From assembly GCA_905236195.1 (NCBI GenBank), contig CAJOOX010000097.1, positions 1 to 10,101 of the forward strand: 10,101 nt of DNA, given 5' to 3'. The notes beneath the pieces were generated by a model, which was given only the letters and a program-made list of their open reading frames with translations, was not told the origin of the DNA and did not search any database. This stretch comes from an uncultured Bacteroidales bacterium. Its GTDB lineage: Bacteria; Bacteroidota; Bacteroidia; Bacteroidales; UBA3663. Below, piece after piece: positions 1-7,254 of the stretch. The position numbers were made by a program, and so were the translations under genes. Within the stretch, counting starts at the first letter, position 1. Each line of letters begins with the position of its first letter.

Positions 1-1
1 C

Positions 2-76
2 AAGGCAGAACTCCCCAGTGGCATCATAGTTTATGCCGACAGTGACGGCAACGTAGTGGGCGCACCTACTCTGTAA
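2..76 (+). CDS. C-terminal end of an unidentified protein (5' end outside window)
   Basis: An open frame enters from the left edge and stops at TAA (74-76), giving 24 residues that end in GNVVGAPTL. The piece is too short to assign to a family. It lies 29 bases upstream of the GH28 start, on the same strand and with no visible terminator or TAnnTTTG box between them. It is therefore probably the previous gene of the same transcript. That the frame is coding is inferred from the spacing and the plausible protein-like composition; the function is unknown. Confidence 0.5.
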   Translation, partial: KAELPSGIIVYADSDGNVVGAPTL

Positions 77-105
77 TAAATATGTAATACAAAATACCCA
101 CAATT

Positions 106-1605
106 ATGAACAAATTCAAAAGTTTTCTGCTGGGCTGCTTATGCATAGCACCAGCACTCACCCTCCAGGCAAAAGGCAACACTGAATTCGCGCACTGTTA
201 TCAGAACGTACCTTTCCCGATGCCAGAAATTAAGCGTCCCAACATCCCCAACTACCAAATCAACATCGTTGATATGGGTGCGAAGAACGATGGACGCACA
301 CTCAACACCGATGTATTTGCCAAGGCTATGCGCACCCTTAAGGAAAAGGGCGGCGGACGTATCATCGTGCCTGCAGGCATTTGGCTCACCGGTCCTATCG
401 AATTCGAAAACAACACCGAGCTGCACCTCGAGGTAGGTGCACTCCTGTTCTTCACCGACGACCGCTCGCAGTATCCCCTCGTGGATTCATACTACGAAGG
501 TCTTTCTTCCAAACGTTGCAAATCGCCCCTCACGGCATTCAACAAGCATGACATCGCTATCACAGGACAGGGGTCTATCGACGGCAATGGCCAGGCATGG
601 CGTCCCGTCAAGAAGATGAAACTCACTGAAAAACAGTGGCAGAACCTGCTCAAGAGCGGCGGCACAACCAACGAGGAAGGTAAGATCTGGTACATCTCCA
701 AAGAGGTGCTCAACATCTCCGAGGATCCCATGTATTTTCAGAACGCACGTATCTCCGGTTCCGACGAGGCTTGGGAACTCCTCCACGACTATCTCCGTCC
801 CGTGATGGTCAGTTTCGTGGGCTGTAAGAACATCCTGCTCGAAGACGCTTCGTTCGAGAACTCTCCCGCTTGGAACATCCACCCCAACATGTGCGAGAAT
901 CTTATTATTAATAATGTACAGGTGCGTAACCCCTGGTATGCACAGAACGGCGACGGTCTCGACATTGAGAGCTGTAAGAACGTCCTCGTGGTAAATTCCT
1001 CGTTCGATGTGGGAGACGATGCTATCTGCATCAAATCCGGTCGTGACAAAGAAGGCCGCGAACGCGGTATCCCCACCGAGAACGTTGTTATTTACGGCAA
1101 CACGGTATATCACGGACATGGAGGTTTCGTCATCGGTTCCGAGATGAGCGGCGGCGCCAAGAACATCCTCGTTCGCAACTGTGTCTTCACCGGTACTGAC
1201 GTAGGTCTTCGTTTCAAGTCCACACGTGGACGTGGCGGCGTGGTCGAAAACATCTGGTGTGACAAGGTCTTCATGACAAGCATCGAGGGTGAGGCCGTAA
1301 TCTTCGACCTCTTCTACAGCGTTGCTGCCGACGATCCCATTCCCCAGGCTTCTGCCGAGACTCCCGATTTCCACAAGATTTACATCTCGAACGTCAACTG
1401 CCAGAATGCCAAGAAGGCAATCAAGATGAACGGTCTTCCCGAATTGCCCCTCAATGACATCTTCTTCAAGGACTGCTATTTCCATGCGAAGCTCGGTGCT
1501 GAGATTAACCAGGTAAAGAGCGTAACGCTCGAGAATACTACAATCGAAAACGAAAAGGGTCCCCGTATCACCCAACGCAATACCATCAAGATTATCGAGA
1601 AATGA
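106..1605 (+). CDS. Secreted glycoside hydrolase family 28 (polygalacturonase-type)
   Basis: This 499-residue protein begins with a signal peptide (Lys-rich start, hydrophobic residues about 7-20, likely cut near QAKG), so it should act in the periplasm or outside the cell. The N-terminal segment has the usual opening of bacterial GH28 enzymes (DMGAKNDGRTLNTDVF, then PAGIWLTGPIEF). The parallel beta-helix carries the GH28 catalytic motifs in order: NGD at 281-283, GDD at 303-305, GHGG at 337-340 and RFK at 369-371, a variant of RIK. These Asp residues perform inverting hydrolysis of galacturonic-acid linkages in pectin or rhamnogalacturonan; the exact substrate cannot be read from the sequence. 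The length is normal for bacterial members. Its TGA overlaps the ruvA ATG as ATGA, which suggests translational coupling. No SusC/SusD pair or other pectin gene is visible next to it. Confidence 0.93.
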   Translation: MNKFKSFLLGCLCIAPALTLQAKGNTEFAHCYQNVPFPMPEIKRPNIPNYQINIVDMGAKNDGRTLNTDVFAKAMRTLKEKGGGRIIVPAGIWLTGPIEFENNTELHLEVGALLFFTDDRSQYPLVDSYYEGLSSKRCKSPLTAFNKHDIAITGQGSIDGNGQAWRPVKKMKLTEKQWQNLLKSGGTTNEEGKIWYISKEVLNISEDPMYFQNARISGSDEAWELLHDYLRPVMVSFVGCKNILLEDASFENSPAWNIHPNMCENLIINNVQVRNPWYAQNGDGLDIESCKNVLVVNSSFDVGDDAICIKSGRDKEGRERGIPTENVVIYGNTVYHGHGGFVIGSEMSGGAKNILVRNCVFTGTDVGLRFKSTRGRGGVVENIWCDKVFMTSIEGEAVIFDLFYSVAADDPIPQASAETPDFHKIYISNVNCQNAKKAIKMNGLPELPLNDIFFKDCYFHAKLGAEINQVKSVTLENTTIENEKGPRITQRNTIKIIEK

Positions 1606-2195
1606 TCGATTATTTAAAAGGTATAGTAACAGAATTAGACCCCACACACGCCGTCATTGAGTGCGGCGGTGTGGGGTATGATTGTGCCATCTCAGTGTTC
1701 ACTTACGACAAACTCAAGGTCGGCACTGAACAGAAACTCTGGGTGGCTGAGAGCATTCGCGAAGACGCTCACCTCCTCTACGGATTCATTTCCAAGCAGG
1801 AACGCCTGTGCTACCTTCTTCTCGTCTCCGTATCGGGCGTAGGCCCCAACACGGCACGTCTCATCCTATCTTCATTGGCTCCCGATGAACTCGTAGCGAT
1901 TATCTCCTCGGGCAATGACCGGCAGCTCAAGAATGTCAAAGGTATCGGGGGAAAGACGGCCCAGCGCATCATCGTCGATCTCAAGGACAAAATCGGTTCC
2001 ACCGGCATTACGGCTGCATCGACGGCCGAATCACCCATCCTCGCGTCCAACGAGAATGCCGACGAGGCAATCTCTGCCTTGGTTGCCCTTGGATATCCTC
2101 AGGCCAATGCATCCAAGGCTGTCGCCCAACTCCTTTCCAAGGATCCTTCAGCTACAGTCCAGGCACTCATCAAACAGGCACTTCACATGTTGTAA
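1602..2195 (+). CDS. ruvA: Holliday junction branch migration complex subunit RuvA
   Basis: RuvA forms a tetramer that binds four-way Holliday junctions and loads the RuvB motor, for branch migration and RuvC cleavage in the cytoplasm. The 197 residues match the family length (about 200). The N-terminal OB-fold domain starts MIDYLKGIV and contains GGVGYDC near 22-28. Two helix-hairpin-helix DNA-binding motifs follow, SGVGPNTA (78-85) and KGIGGKTAQRII (113-124). A variable linker (about 132-150) leads to the small RuvB-binding domain III (about 152-197). The start overlaps the GH28 stop by four bases (ATGA), so initiation probably depends on ribosomes finishing the upstream gene. The 3' end overlaps the convergent ATL gene by 13 bases. 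ruvB and ruvC are not in the window. Confidence 0.97.
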   Translation: MIDYLKGIVTELDPTHAVIECGGVGYDCAISVFTYDKLKVGTEQKLWVAESIREDAHLLYGFISKQERLCYLLLVSVSGVGPNTARLILSSLAPDELVAIISSGNDRQLKNVKGIGGKTAQRIIVDLKDKIGSTGITAASTAESPILASNENADEAISALVALGYPQANASKAVAQLLSKDPSATVQALIKQALHML

Positions 2196-2506
2196 TCCTC
2201 CGGCCGCCAGAGACATCGTTTCATATCCACCTTCCCATTGCTGTTGAAGAGAACTCCTTCCTCCTTCAACAGTTTTTTTTGTTCAGGATGGCCCGGGGCT
2301 ATTCGTCCTTCGCTATTCACTACCCGGTGCCAGGGCAGTTCATGACCCGAAGCATGTTTGAGCACATTGCCTACGTGCCTGCTGTAGTTGACGAATCCGG
2401 CCAGATCCGCAACCCGTCCGTATGTATAGACTTTCCCGTAAGGAATCTGCCGTACGATATCATAGACGGCATCACGGAAGGCTTCTGGGGTCGTTCCTGG
2501 ATTCAT
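2183..2506 (-). CDS. Alkyltransferase-like protein (ATL), MGMT-fold DNA damage sensor
   Basis: The 107-residue protein has the DNA-binding domain of O6-alkylguanine-DNA alkyltransferase but carries PWHRVV (58-63) where true transferases have PCHRV. The acceptor Cys is replaced by Trp59, the signature of ATL proteins such as E. coli YbaZ. Known ATLs bind O6-alkylguanine, flip it out and hand the lesion to nucleotide excision repair rather than repairing it. Other family residues are present: IPYGKVYTYG (21-30), with Tyr29 at the base-flipping position, an Arg (R43 in SRHVG) that fits the arginine finger, and LLKEEGVLF (79-87). An ATG at 2572 would add 22 residues inside the ATPase gene; the start at 2506 is preferred because it forms a TAATG junction with the ATPase stop and matches the family length. 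It is the last gene of the copper unit and converges on ruvA with a 13-base overlap. Confidence 0.92.
   Translation of the reverse strand: MNPGTTPEAFRDAVYDIVRQIPYGKVYTYGRVADLAGFVNYSRHVGNVLKHASGHELPWHRVVNSEGRIAPGHPEQKKLLKEEGVLFNSNGKVDMKRCLWRPEDYNM
2241..2280 (+). terminator. Intrinsic terminator for the GH28-ruvA transcript, inside the atl coding region
   Basis: A perfect 9-bp stem, CTGTTGAAG (2241-2249) with CTTCAACAG (2264-2272), closes a 14-base loop and is followed at once by eight T residues (2273-2280). It begins 46 bases after the ruvA stop. The T tract is on the plus strand only, so it should end rightward transcription. On the minus strand the same bases code for part of the ATL protein: the stem encodes LLK and part of LFNS, and the T tract reads as Lys codons. 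Termination is inferred from structure. Confidence 0.85.
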
Positions 2507-4416
2507 TATCTTAATCTGAGACTGTTGAGCACCACCGAGATGGACGAGAACGCCATCATAGCGGATGCCCAAGTCGGTGTGATTTGGAAGTCAATACCGA
2601 AGAGATAAGGTATACCGGCAGCCAGTGGAATACAGATGATATTGTAGATAAAGGCCCAAAACAGATTCTGGTGAATCATCCGAACAGTAGCCTGGCTCAG
2701 GTCAATCACTTGGGCGATATTCCGCAGGTCATCACCCATCAGGGTCACCTGCGCCACATCCATGGCCACATCAGTGCCCCTGCCCATAGCAATACTCACA
2801 TCCGACAGTGCAAGTGCCTGTGTGTCATTGATTCCATCGCCCACCATTGCTACTGTTTTGCCCTGAGCTTGGAGTTCCTTCACCCGGTCTTCCTTGTCTT
2901 GCGGCAACGACTGGCTCTTGTAGTGATCCACACCGGCCTGCATTGCCCAATACCGTGCAGCCTCCTCTTTGTCTCCACTCATCATATGTACTTCGATTCC
3001 TTTATTATGCAGCATATCGACGGCTTCACGGGCATGTGGTTTGAGGGTTTCGCGTTCTTCGAATGCAAGACCATCGGCCTTGGTGAAGTCTATGTTCTGA
3101 TTCGGAACTGTCAGCGTTCCGGTCTTATCTATCACAACGGCATCTATCCGGCGCAGGAGTTCCAGGGCGGTAGCATCTTTGATGAGTATGTTGTTGCGGG
3201 CAGCTTTACCTATACCAGTCATAATGGCAGTCGGCGTCGCCAGGCCCATGGCGCAGGGACATGCTATCACCAACACGGATATGGCCGAAAGGATAGCATG
3301 CGGCAGGGCTTGCGTTCCGCCCCCAAACCACCAGAGGACAAAGGTGAGCAGTGCAATACCGGCTATGATGGGCACAAAGATACGCGACACCTTGTCGACC
3401 ACACGCTGTACAGGTGCCTTCGATCCCTGAGCTTCCTGTACCAGCCGGATAATATTGGCCAGAGCGGTCTCCTCACCTATCTGACGCGCACGTAACTGAA
3501 GTTTGCCCTGTGAGATTACCGTACCGGCGAGCACCTTTGCTCCCTTCCGTTTTAATGCGGGCGCAGGTTCTCCATTAATCATCGATTCGTCGACATAGGC
3601 TCCGTCTGGGGTCATGAAACTCTCGCCTTGTCGTACCTCACCGTCCACGGGGATTTTCTCGCCGGCCCTTACTTCAAGTATATCGCCTTTGGCCACGGTT
3701 GTGATGGGCACGAATTCCAGTTGTCCGTCACGCACCAGCCTTGCCGTTTTGGGCTGCAGGCCCATCAGTTCGCGTATGCTGGAGGCTGTGCTTTTTTTGG
3801 CTTTTTCTTCCAGCAGACGGCCCGTCAGTACAAAGGTGATAATCATCACTGAGGCATCGAACCACGTGTGCCATTCAATGCCGCGTATTCCCCAGACGGA
3901 TTCTCCCCAAAATGTATTGAACGTGCTGACCAAAAATGCAATACCTGTCGAAAGCATCACGAGGGTATCCATGTTGGTCATACCGTGACGCAGTTGACGC
4001 AGGGCATGGACATAGAACCCGAGACCGCATACCACCAGGTTGGCCAGACTCATCAGCAGGGCTGCCGCATTGTTAGCAAAAACCGAACCCAAATCAATCC
4101 AACGCATCGAGAAACACATCGTGAGTACAGCAAAAAACCACGAGGCTGTCACTTTGCGTCGGAGGCTGCGGTATGCGCTCCGTTCGATATCGGCCGAATT
4201 GCGCCCACTTTCTATCACCAGATCATAGCCGATGGCATTGATCTCCGATTTCATCTTCGGTAGGTCAATCCGGCTCTCGTCCCATTCTATGGTTGCGGTA
4301 CGGGTAGCAAGCGACACAGTGGCAGAAGCGATACCCTCAAGCTGGTTGAGGCGTCGCTCCACATTGGCCGAACAGGCCGAACATGCAAGACCCACAACGG
4401 GCAATGTCTGTTTCAT
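2506..4416 (-). CDS. CopA-like P1B-type Cu(I) ATPase lacking the nucleotide-binding N domain
   Basis: This 636-residue inner-membrane protein resembles copper exporters. It has an N-terminal HMA domain with CSAC (12-15); membrane spans at about 92-110, 116-137, 147-168 and 187-205; and an actuator domain with DESMINGEP (277-284), where the usual TGE is NGE. Two more spans follow, including the metal-transport CPC (386-388). The phosphorylation domain has DKTGTLT (430-436, Asp430 phosphorylated), MSGD (479-482), LPQDK (504-508) and GDGIND (526-531). The last two spans carry YN (591-592) and MAFSS (621-625), which together with CPC indicate the Cu(I) subclass P1B-1. The oddity is the 42-residue gap between DKTGTLT and MSGD: the roughly 110-130-residue ATP-binding N domain with its SEHP motif is absent and replaced by a short linker. 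Typical CopA proteins are over 700 residues. Its start overlaps the copZ stop (ATGA), and its stop overlaps the ATL start (TAATG). Transport activity is uncertain without the N domain. Confidence 0.9.
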   Translation of the reverse strand: MKQTLPVVGLACSACSANVERRLNQLEGIASATVSLATRTATIEWDESRIDLPKMKSEINAIGYDLVIESGRNSADIERSAYRSLRRKVTASWFFAVLTMCFSMRWIDLGSVFANNAAALLMSLANLVVCGLGFYVHALRQLRHGMTNMDTLVMLSTGIAFLVSTFNTFWGESVWGIRGIEWHTWFDASVMIITFVLTGRLLEEKAKKSTASSIRELMGLQPKTARLVRDGQLEFVPITTVAKGDILEVRAGEKIPVDGEVRQGESFMTPDGAYVDESMINGEPAPALKRKGAKVLAGTVISQGKLQLRARQIGEETALANIIRLVQEAQGSKAPVQRVVDKVSRIFVPIIAGIALLTFVLWWFGGGTQALPHAILSAISVLVIACPCAMGLATPTAIMTGIGKAARNNILIKDATALELLRRIDAVVIDKTGTLTVPNQNIDFTKADGLAFEERETLKPHAREAVDMLHNKGIEVHMMSGDKEEAARYWAMQAGVDHYKSQSLPQDKEDRVKELQAQGKTVAMVGDGINDTQALALSDVSIAMGRGTDVAMDVAQVTLMGDDLRNIAQVIDLSQATVRMIHQNLFWAFIYNIICIPLAAGIPYLFGIDFQITPTWASAMMAFSSISVVLNSLRLR

Positions 4417-4625
4417 TCATTCACCAGCTCGAAGCCGGCATCGTCCACAGCATCAGCCATAGCTTCGGGTGCAACTTTCGTTTCATCGAAACTGACTTCC
4501 ACGTTGGCGGCATCGAGATTGGCCACTGCGCTCTCTACACCGTCGATACCTGTAAGCGCCTTCTCCACCTTGGCCTTGCACATGCCGCACTTCATTCCAT
4601 TCACAAAAAATACTTTCTTTATCAT
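4413..4625 (-). CDS. CopZ-like copper chaperone (single HMA domain)
   Basis: A 70-residue cytosolic protein made of one heavy-metal-associated (HMA) domain. The metal site is GMKCGMC (10-16), with Cys14 and Cys17-equivalent cysteines of the CxxC pair close to the N-terminus, followed by the usual beta-alpha-beta-beta-alpha-beta pattern (VESAVANLDAANVEVSFD). Such proteins carry Cu(I) and pass it to the HMA domain of CopA. The gene lies 33 bases after the outer-membrane barrel gene. Its TGA overlaps the ATPase ATG by four bases, so the chaperone and pump are probably made together. The leader just upstream is A-rich (AAAGAAAAATTAAAGAAT) with no clear Shine-Dalgarno, which is common in Bacteroidetes. 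Copper rather than another soft metal is inferred from the neighbouring P1B-1 ATPase. Confidence 0.9.
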   Translation of the reverse strand: MIKKVFFVNGMKCGMCKAKVEKALTGIDGVESAVANLDAANVEVSFDETKVAPEAMADAVDDAGFELVNE

Positions 4626-4658
4626 ATTCTTTAATTTTTCTTTCTAAACTCTAAACTA

Positions 4659-7175
4659 TCATTCCCCTCCCATATCATATCCGGACCCCGAGTTATCATC
4701 GTCGCCTTGCTCGTTCTGCTGGGGACGCTGTTTGGGTTTCATATTACCGAAGTTCCATGTCAGGGTGAAATCCACACGTCGGCCGCCGCGCCATCCTTTT
4801 TGGTGACGCCAGAATGAATCCGACGAGGTTGTGGTTTCCCACTTGCGTGAATCGAAGAGGTCCCGGCCGCTTATAGAGAGGACGAACTTACGGTTCATAA
4901 AGTTCTTCTTCAGACCCAGGTCAACGCTGTAGTTACCTTTGCGTTCGCCCTGCGAAACAGCCTGCTTCGAACGGTAGTTGCCGGTCAGCTGGGCCGACAT
5001 ATCCCAGGGCAATACAAACGAGGCCATCATGCGGGCATTCCATGAGAAACTCTCACGCCCCTCGCCCGTCACCTCATAGTCGTTGATATTGAATCGGAAG
5101 CCGTCCAGTTTGTAGTAATACGCATTGGCCGATGTGGTGAGGTCGAACCACGACGTGAATTTGTTCTTCAGCACCATCTCGAGACCCGACGACTGCGACT
5201 TCGATACATTCTCATTGGTCTGATACATCATGCCCGTCTGGTCTTGATACTTGATACGCTGAATCACATCGCTTGTGGGACGATAGTAAGCTGAGAGGGA
5301 CAGTGTGTGCATATCCCACGTCTTCAGGTAGTTAAGCGAGAACGAATTCGAAAACTCGGGCGTCAGCAGCGGGTTACCGAACGATGTCATCGAGGCATCA
5401 CTCGTGTTTTTGAACGAGTTCAGTTCGCCGCCCCACGGACGACGCAAACGCCTTGTATAGTTAAGCTGCAGCTGCTGAGTCGGCGTCAGCTGGTAAGACA
5501 GGAACACCGAGGGGAACAGTTCGAAATAATCCTTCTTGAAGGGATCGTCGCGCAGGGCCGCATTGTGTTCCTGAGCATAGTTGTAACTCTCGGTATTCAC
5601 CCTCCAGTACTCGCCGCGCATACCCAGCATCACACCCAGCGGACCGAACTGCATCGAACCAGTGGCATAGAAGGCATGTATCTGCGAGTCGTATATGAAC
5701 CGGTTGAAGAACGCTTCCTCCACGGTCCGGTCTGCTCCCTTCCAATCGCTTCCTTTTTCCGACTCCTGGGGTGTATTCTCGTGGAAATTGTTGAACTGAT
5801 AACCCGTCTCCAGTTTGAAACGTTCGGTTATCTGGTTGCTGTAGTCCACCTTTGCCTCGATATTACGGTTGCGGATATTGGTAGGACGCGACGTATAGGA
5901 ATAGAGGGCCGGCAGAATAGCCGTCCCGTTCAACAGGGCTACGGTCGAGTCCTGATAGATGTTGTCGTCGTCGCTCGACCACGCACCCATGGAGTAGTTG
6001 AACTCCAGTGTATGCTTCTCGGCAAAGGTGTGACGATAGTTCAACTGGGCATTCCAGAACAGACGTTTACCGCCACCCGATGTGCGACGCAGCATCATCG
6101 AGGTGGAGGCCAGACGCGTGTCATCCGTACCCAGTGGTCCGTTCAGGTAGGTCGATTCCGACTCGCGGTCGTCTTTGCCGGGACCTGCCATACCCGACAG
6201 TGTAATCTCGTCGTTGTCAGTGATATGATAGGTAGCTCCTGCACGGAAGAAGAGATTGTTACCATCTCGGTGGTTCCAAGCGTGTGCATCCTGGTAGGTG
6301 CGCGAAGCATAGTTGAGCTGTTGGCTCTCGCTTCCACCCTGATGGTTACGCATGTGACGGAAACCTACGCTGCCATAGCCTTCCCACTTTCCGGCCGACC
6401 AGTTGATATTTACATCGAATTTGTAGCGTCCTTCTGTATTGACGTTGGCGCTGGCAGCTCCGTAATATCCGGCAGCGCGGTTTTTCTTCAGCACGATATT
6501 GATGATGCCGGCGCTGCCCTCGGCACTGAATTTGGCCGACGGGTTGTCAATTACCTCGATGTGATCGATACTCTCGGCCGGCAACTGGTCGAGGATGCTA
6601 CTACGGTTGTCGGACGTGAGGCCCGATGCTTTGCCGTTGATCCATATTTCCACGCTTGTGTTGCCGCGCAGCGAGATATTGCCATCGTTGTCCACTTCCA
6701 CCGACGGAATCTGTTCCAGGGCTTCAGTGGCCGAGGCTCCGATGGCCGCAATCTGCTCCGAGATGTCGAACGACTTTCGGTCCACCTCCAGTTTGATGCC
6801 TGACCGCTGGGCGGCCACTACAGTCTCCCCCAGAGTCTGTAAATCCTCGTCCAGTCGGATGGTACCCACGTTCACGTCCAGCTGATTGGTGCGAATAGAA
6901 AATTTCCGCAGGAAGGGTTTATAGCCCAGAAACGACACTTTCAGGGTGTAGGTTCCCTTCTTCAGTTTCTCGACGCGAAAGTTGCCGTTAACATCTGTGA
7001 TGTTTCCAGTCACATTTGCCGTGTCACTTTCGGCCACGACTGCGACGTTCACAAACTGCATCGGTTCGCCCAGTTTTTTATCGTAGATACGTCCGCGTAC
7101 CGACTGTGCCGAAACGTCTGCTCCGATGGTGCTGAACACCAGTGACGCGAGCATCAATGTTATCTTAAGTTTCAT
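4659..7175 (-). CDS. TonB-linked outer-membrane beta-barrel protein with CarboxypepD_reg-like domain
   Basis: From the start at 7175 the protein has 838 residues. A signal peptide (MKLKITLMLASLVFSTIGA, cut near VSA/QS) is followed by a CarboxypepD_reg-like beta-sandwich (about 26-110), a TonB plug domain (about 115-230, with VEVDNDGNISLRG and NPSAKFSAEGSAGIINIVLKK) and a barrel of the OMP_b-brl_3 type running to about residue 810. A 26-residue hydrophilic tail with a DDD run follows the last aromatic strand. An ATG at 7220 would add 15 residues, but it falls inside the -7 box of the promoter and cannot be in the transcript, so 7175 is chosen. It leads the unit containing copZ, the copper ATPase and atl. 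The position suggests a role in metal passage across the outer membrane, but the sequence itself shows no ligand. Confidence 0.9.
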   Translation of the reverse strand: MKLKITLMLASLVFSTIGADVSAQSVRGRIYDKKLGEPMQFVNVAVVAESDTANVTGNITDVNGNFRVEKLKKGTYTLKVSFLGYKPFLRKFSIRTNQLDVNVGTIRLDEDLQTLGETVVAAQRSGIKLEVDRKSFDISEQIAAIGASATEALEQIPSVEVDNDGNISLRGNTSVEIWINGKASGLTSDNRSSILDQLPAESIDHIEVIDNPSAKFSAEGSAGIINIVLKKNRAAGYYGAASANVNTEGRYKFDVNINWSAGKWEGYGSVGFRHMRNHQGGSESQQLNYASRTYQDAHAWNHRDGNNLFFRAGATYHITDNDEITLSGMAGPGKDDRESESTYLNGPLGTDDTRLASTSMMLRRTSGGGKRLFWNAQLNYRHTFAEKHTLEFNYSMGAWSSDDDNIYQDSTVALLNGTAILPALYSYTSRPTNIRNRNIEAKVDYSNQITERFKLETGYQFNNFHENTPQESEKGSDWKGADRTVEEAFFNRFIYDSQIHAFYATGSMQFGPLGVMLGMRGEYWRVNTESYNYAQEHNAALRDDPFKKDYFELFPSVFLSYQLTPTQQLQLNYTRRLRRPWGGELNSFKNTSDASMTSFGNPLLTPEFSNSFSLNYLKTWDMHTLSLSAYYRPTSDVIQRIKYQDQTGMMYQTNENVSKSQSSGLEMVLKNKFTSWFDLTTSANAYYYKLDGFRFNINDYEVTGEGRESFSWNARMMASFVLPWDMSAQLTGNYRSKQAVSQGERKGNYSVDLGLKKNFMNRKFVLSISGRDLFDSRKWETTTSSDSFWRHQKGWRGGRRVDFTLTWNFGNMKPKQRPQQNEQGDDDNSGSGYDMGGE

Positions 7176-7217
7176 GAAATAGAATGATAAAATACAATTT
7201 TCTCTGTTTTTTCGATG

Positions 7218-7248
7218 CAAAGATATACAAAAAAGTCAAGAAAACAAA
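7218..7248 (-). promoter_or_regulatory. Bacteroidetes-type promoter for the barrel-copZ-copA-atl unit
   Basis: Read on the minus strand, TTTG (7248-7245) is followed after 19 bases by TATCTTTG (7225-7218), matching the -33/-7 consensus of the Bacteroidetes primary sigma factor. Transcription should start near 7211, giving a leader of about 36 bases before the ATG at 7175. No comparable box is seen before copZ, the ATPase or atl, so this is probably the main promoter for all four genes. Confidence 0.8.
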
Positions 7249-7254
7249 AAAAAG

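Noticed and set aside
487..1647. A 386-codon open frame antisense to the GH28 gene
   Set aside because: It mirrors the codon bias of the GH28 gene, which has clear family motifs; its translation shows no recognisable domain and it has no promoter.
2140..2149. AAGGATCCTT palindrome near the end of ruvA as a terminator for the atl transcript
   Set aside because: It is short, has no loop and no T tract follows on the minus strand.
2507..2572. A 22-codon upstream extension of the ATL protein starting at 2572
   Set aside because: The extension lies inside the ATPase coding region and does not resemble the family; the TAATG start gives the normal ATL length.
2971..3129. A frameshift or sequencing error as the cause of the missing ATPase N domain
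   Set aside because: Only 150 bases separate the DKTGT and SGD codons, in one open frame, so there is no room for hidden N-domain sequence in another frame.
2584..3495. A 303-codon open frame antisense to the copper ATPase
   Set aside because: His- and Cys-rich translation without a domain; the opposite strand carries a complete, motif-verified ATPase frame.
5307..6803. A 498-codon open frame antisense to the outer-membrane barrel gene
   Set aside because: Low-complexity, Arg/Val/His-rich translation with no domain; explained by codon bias of the real gene on the other strand.
7176..7220. A 15-codon upstream extension of the barrel protein starting at 7220
   Set aside because: The ATG overlaps the -7 promoter box, so it would not be transcribed, and the signal peptide begins naturally at 7175.
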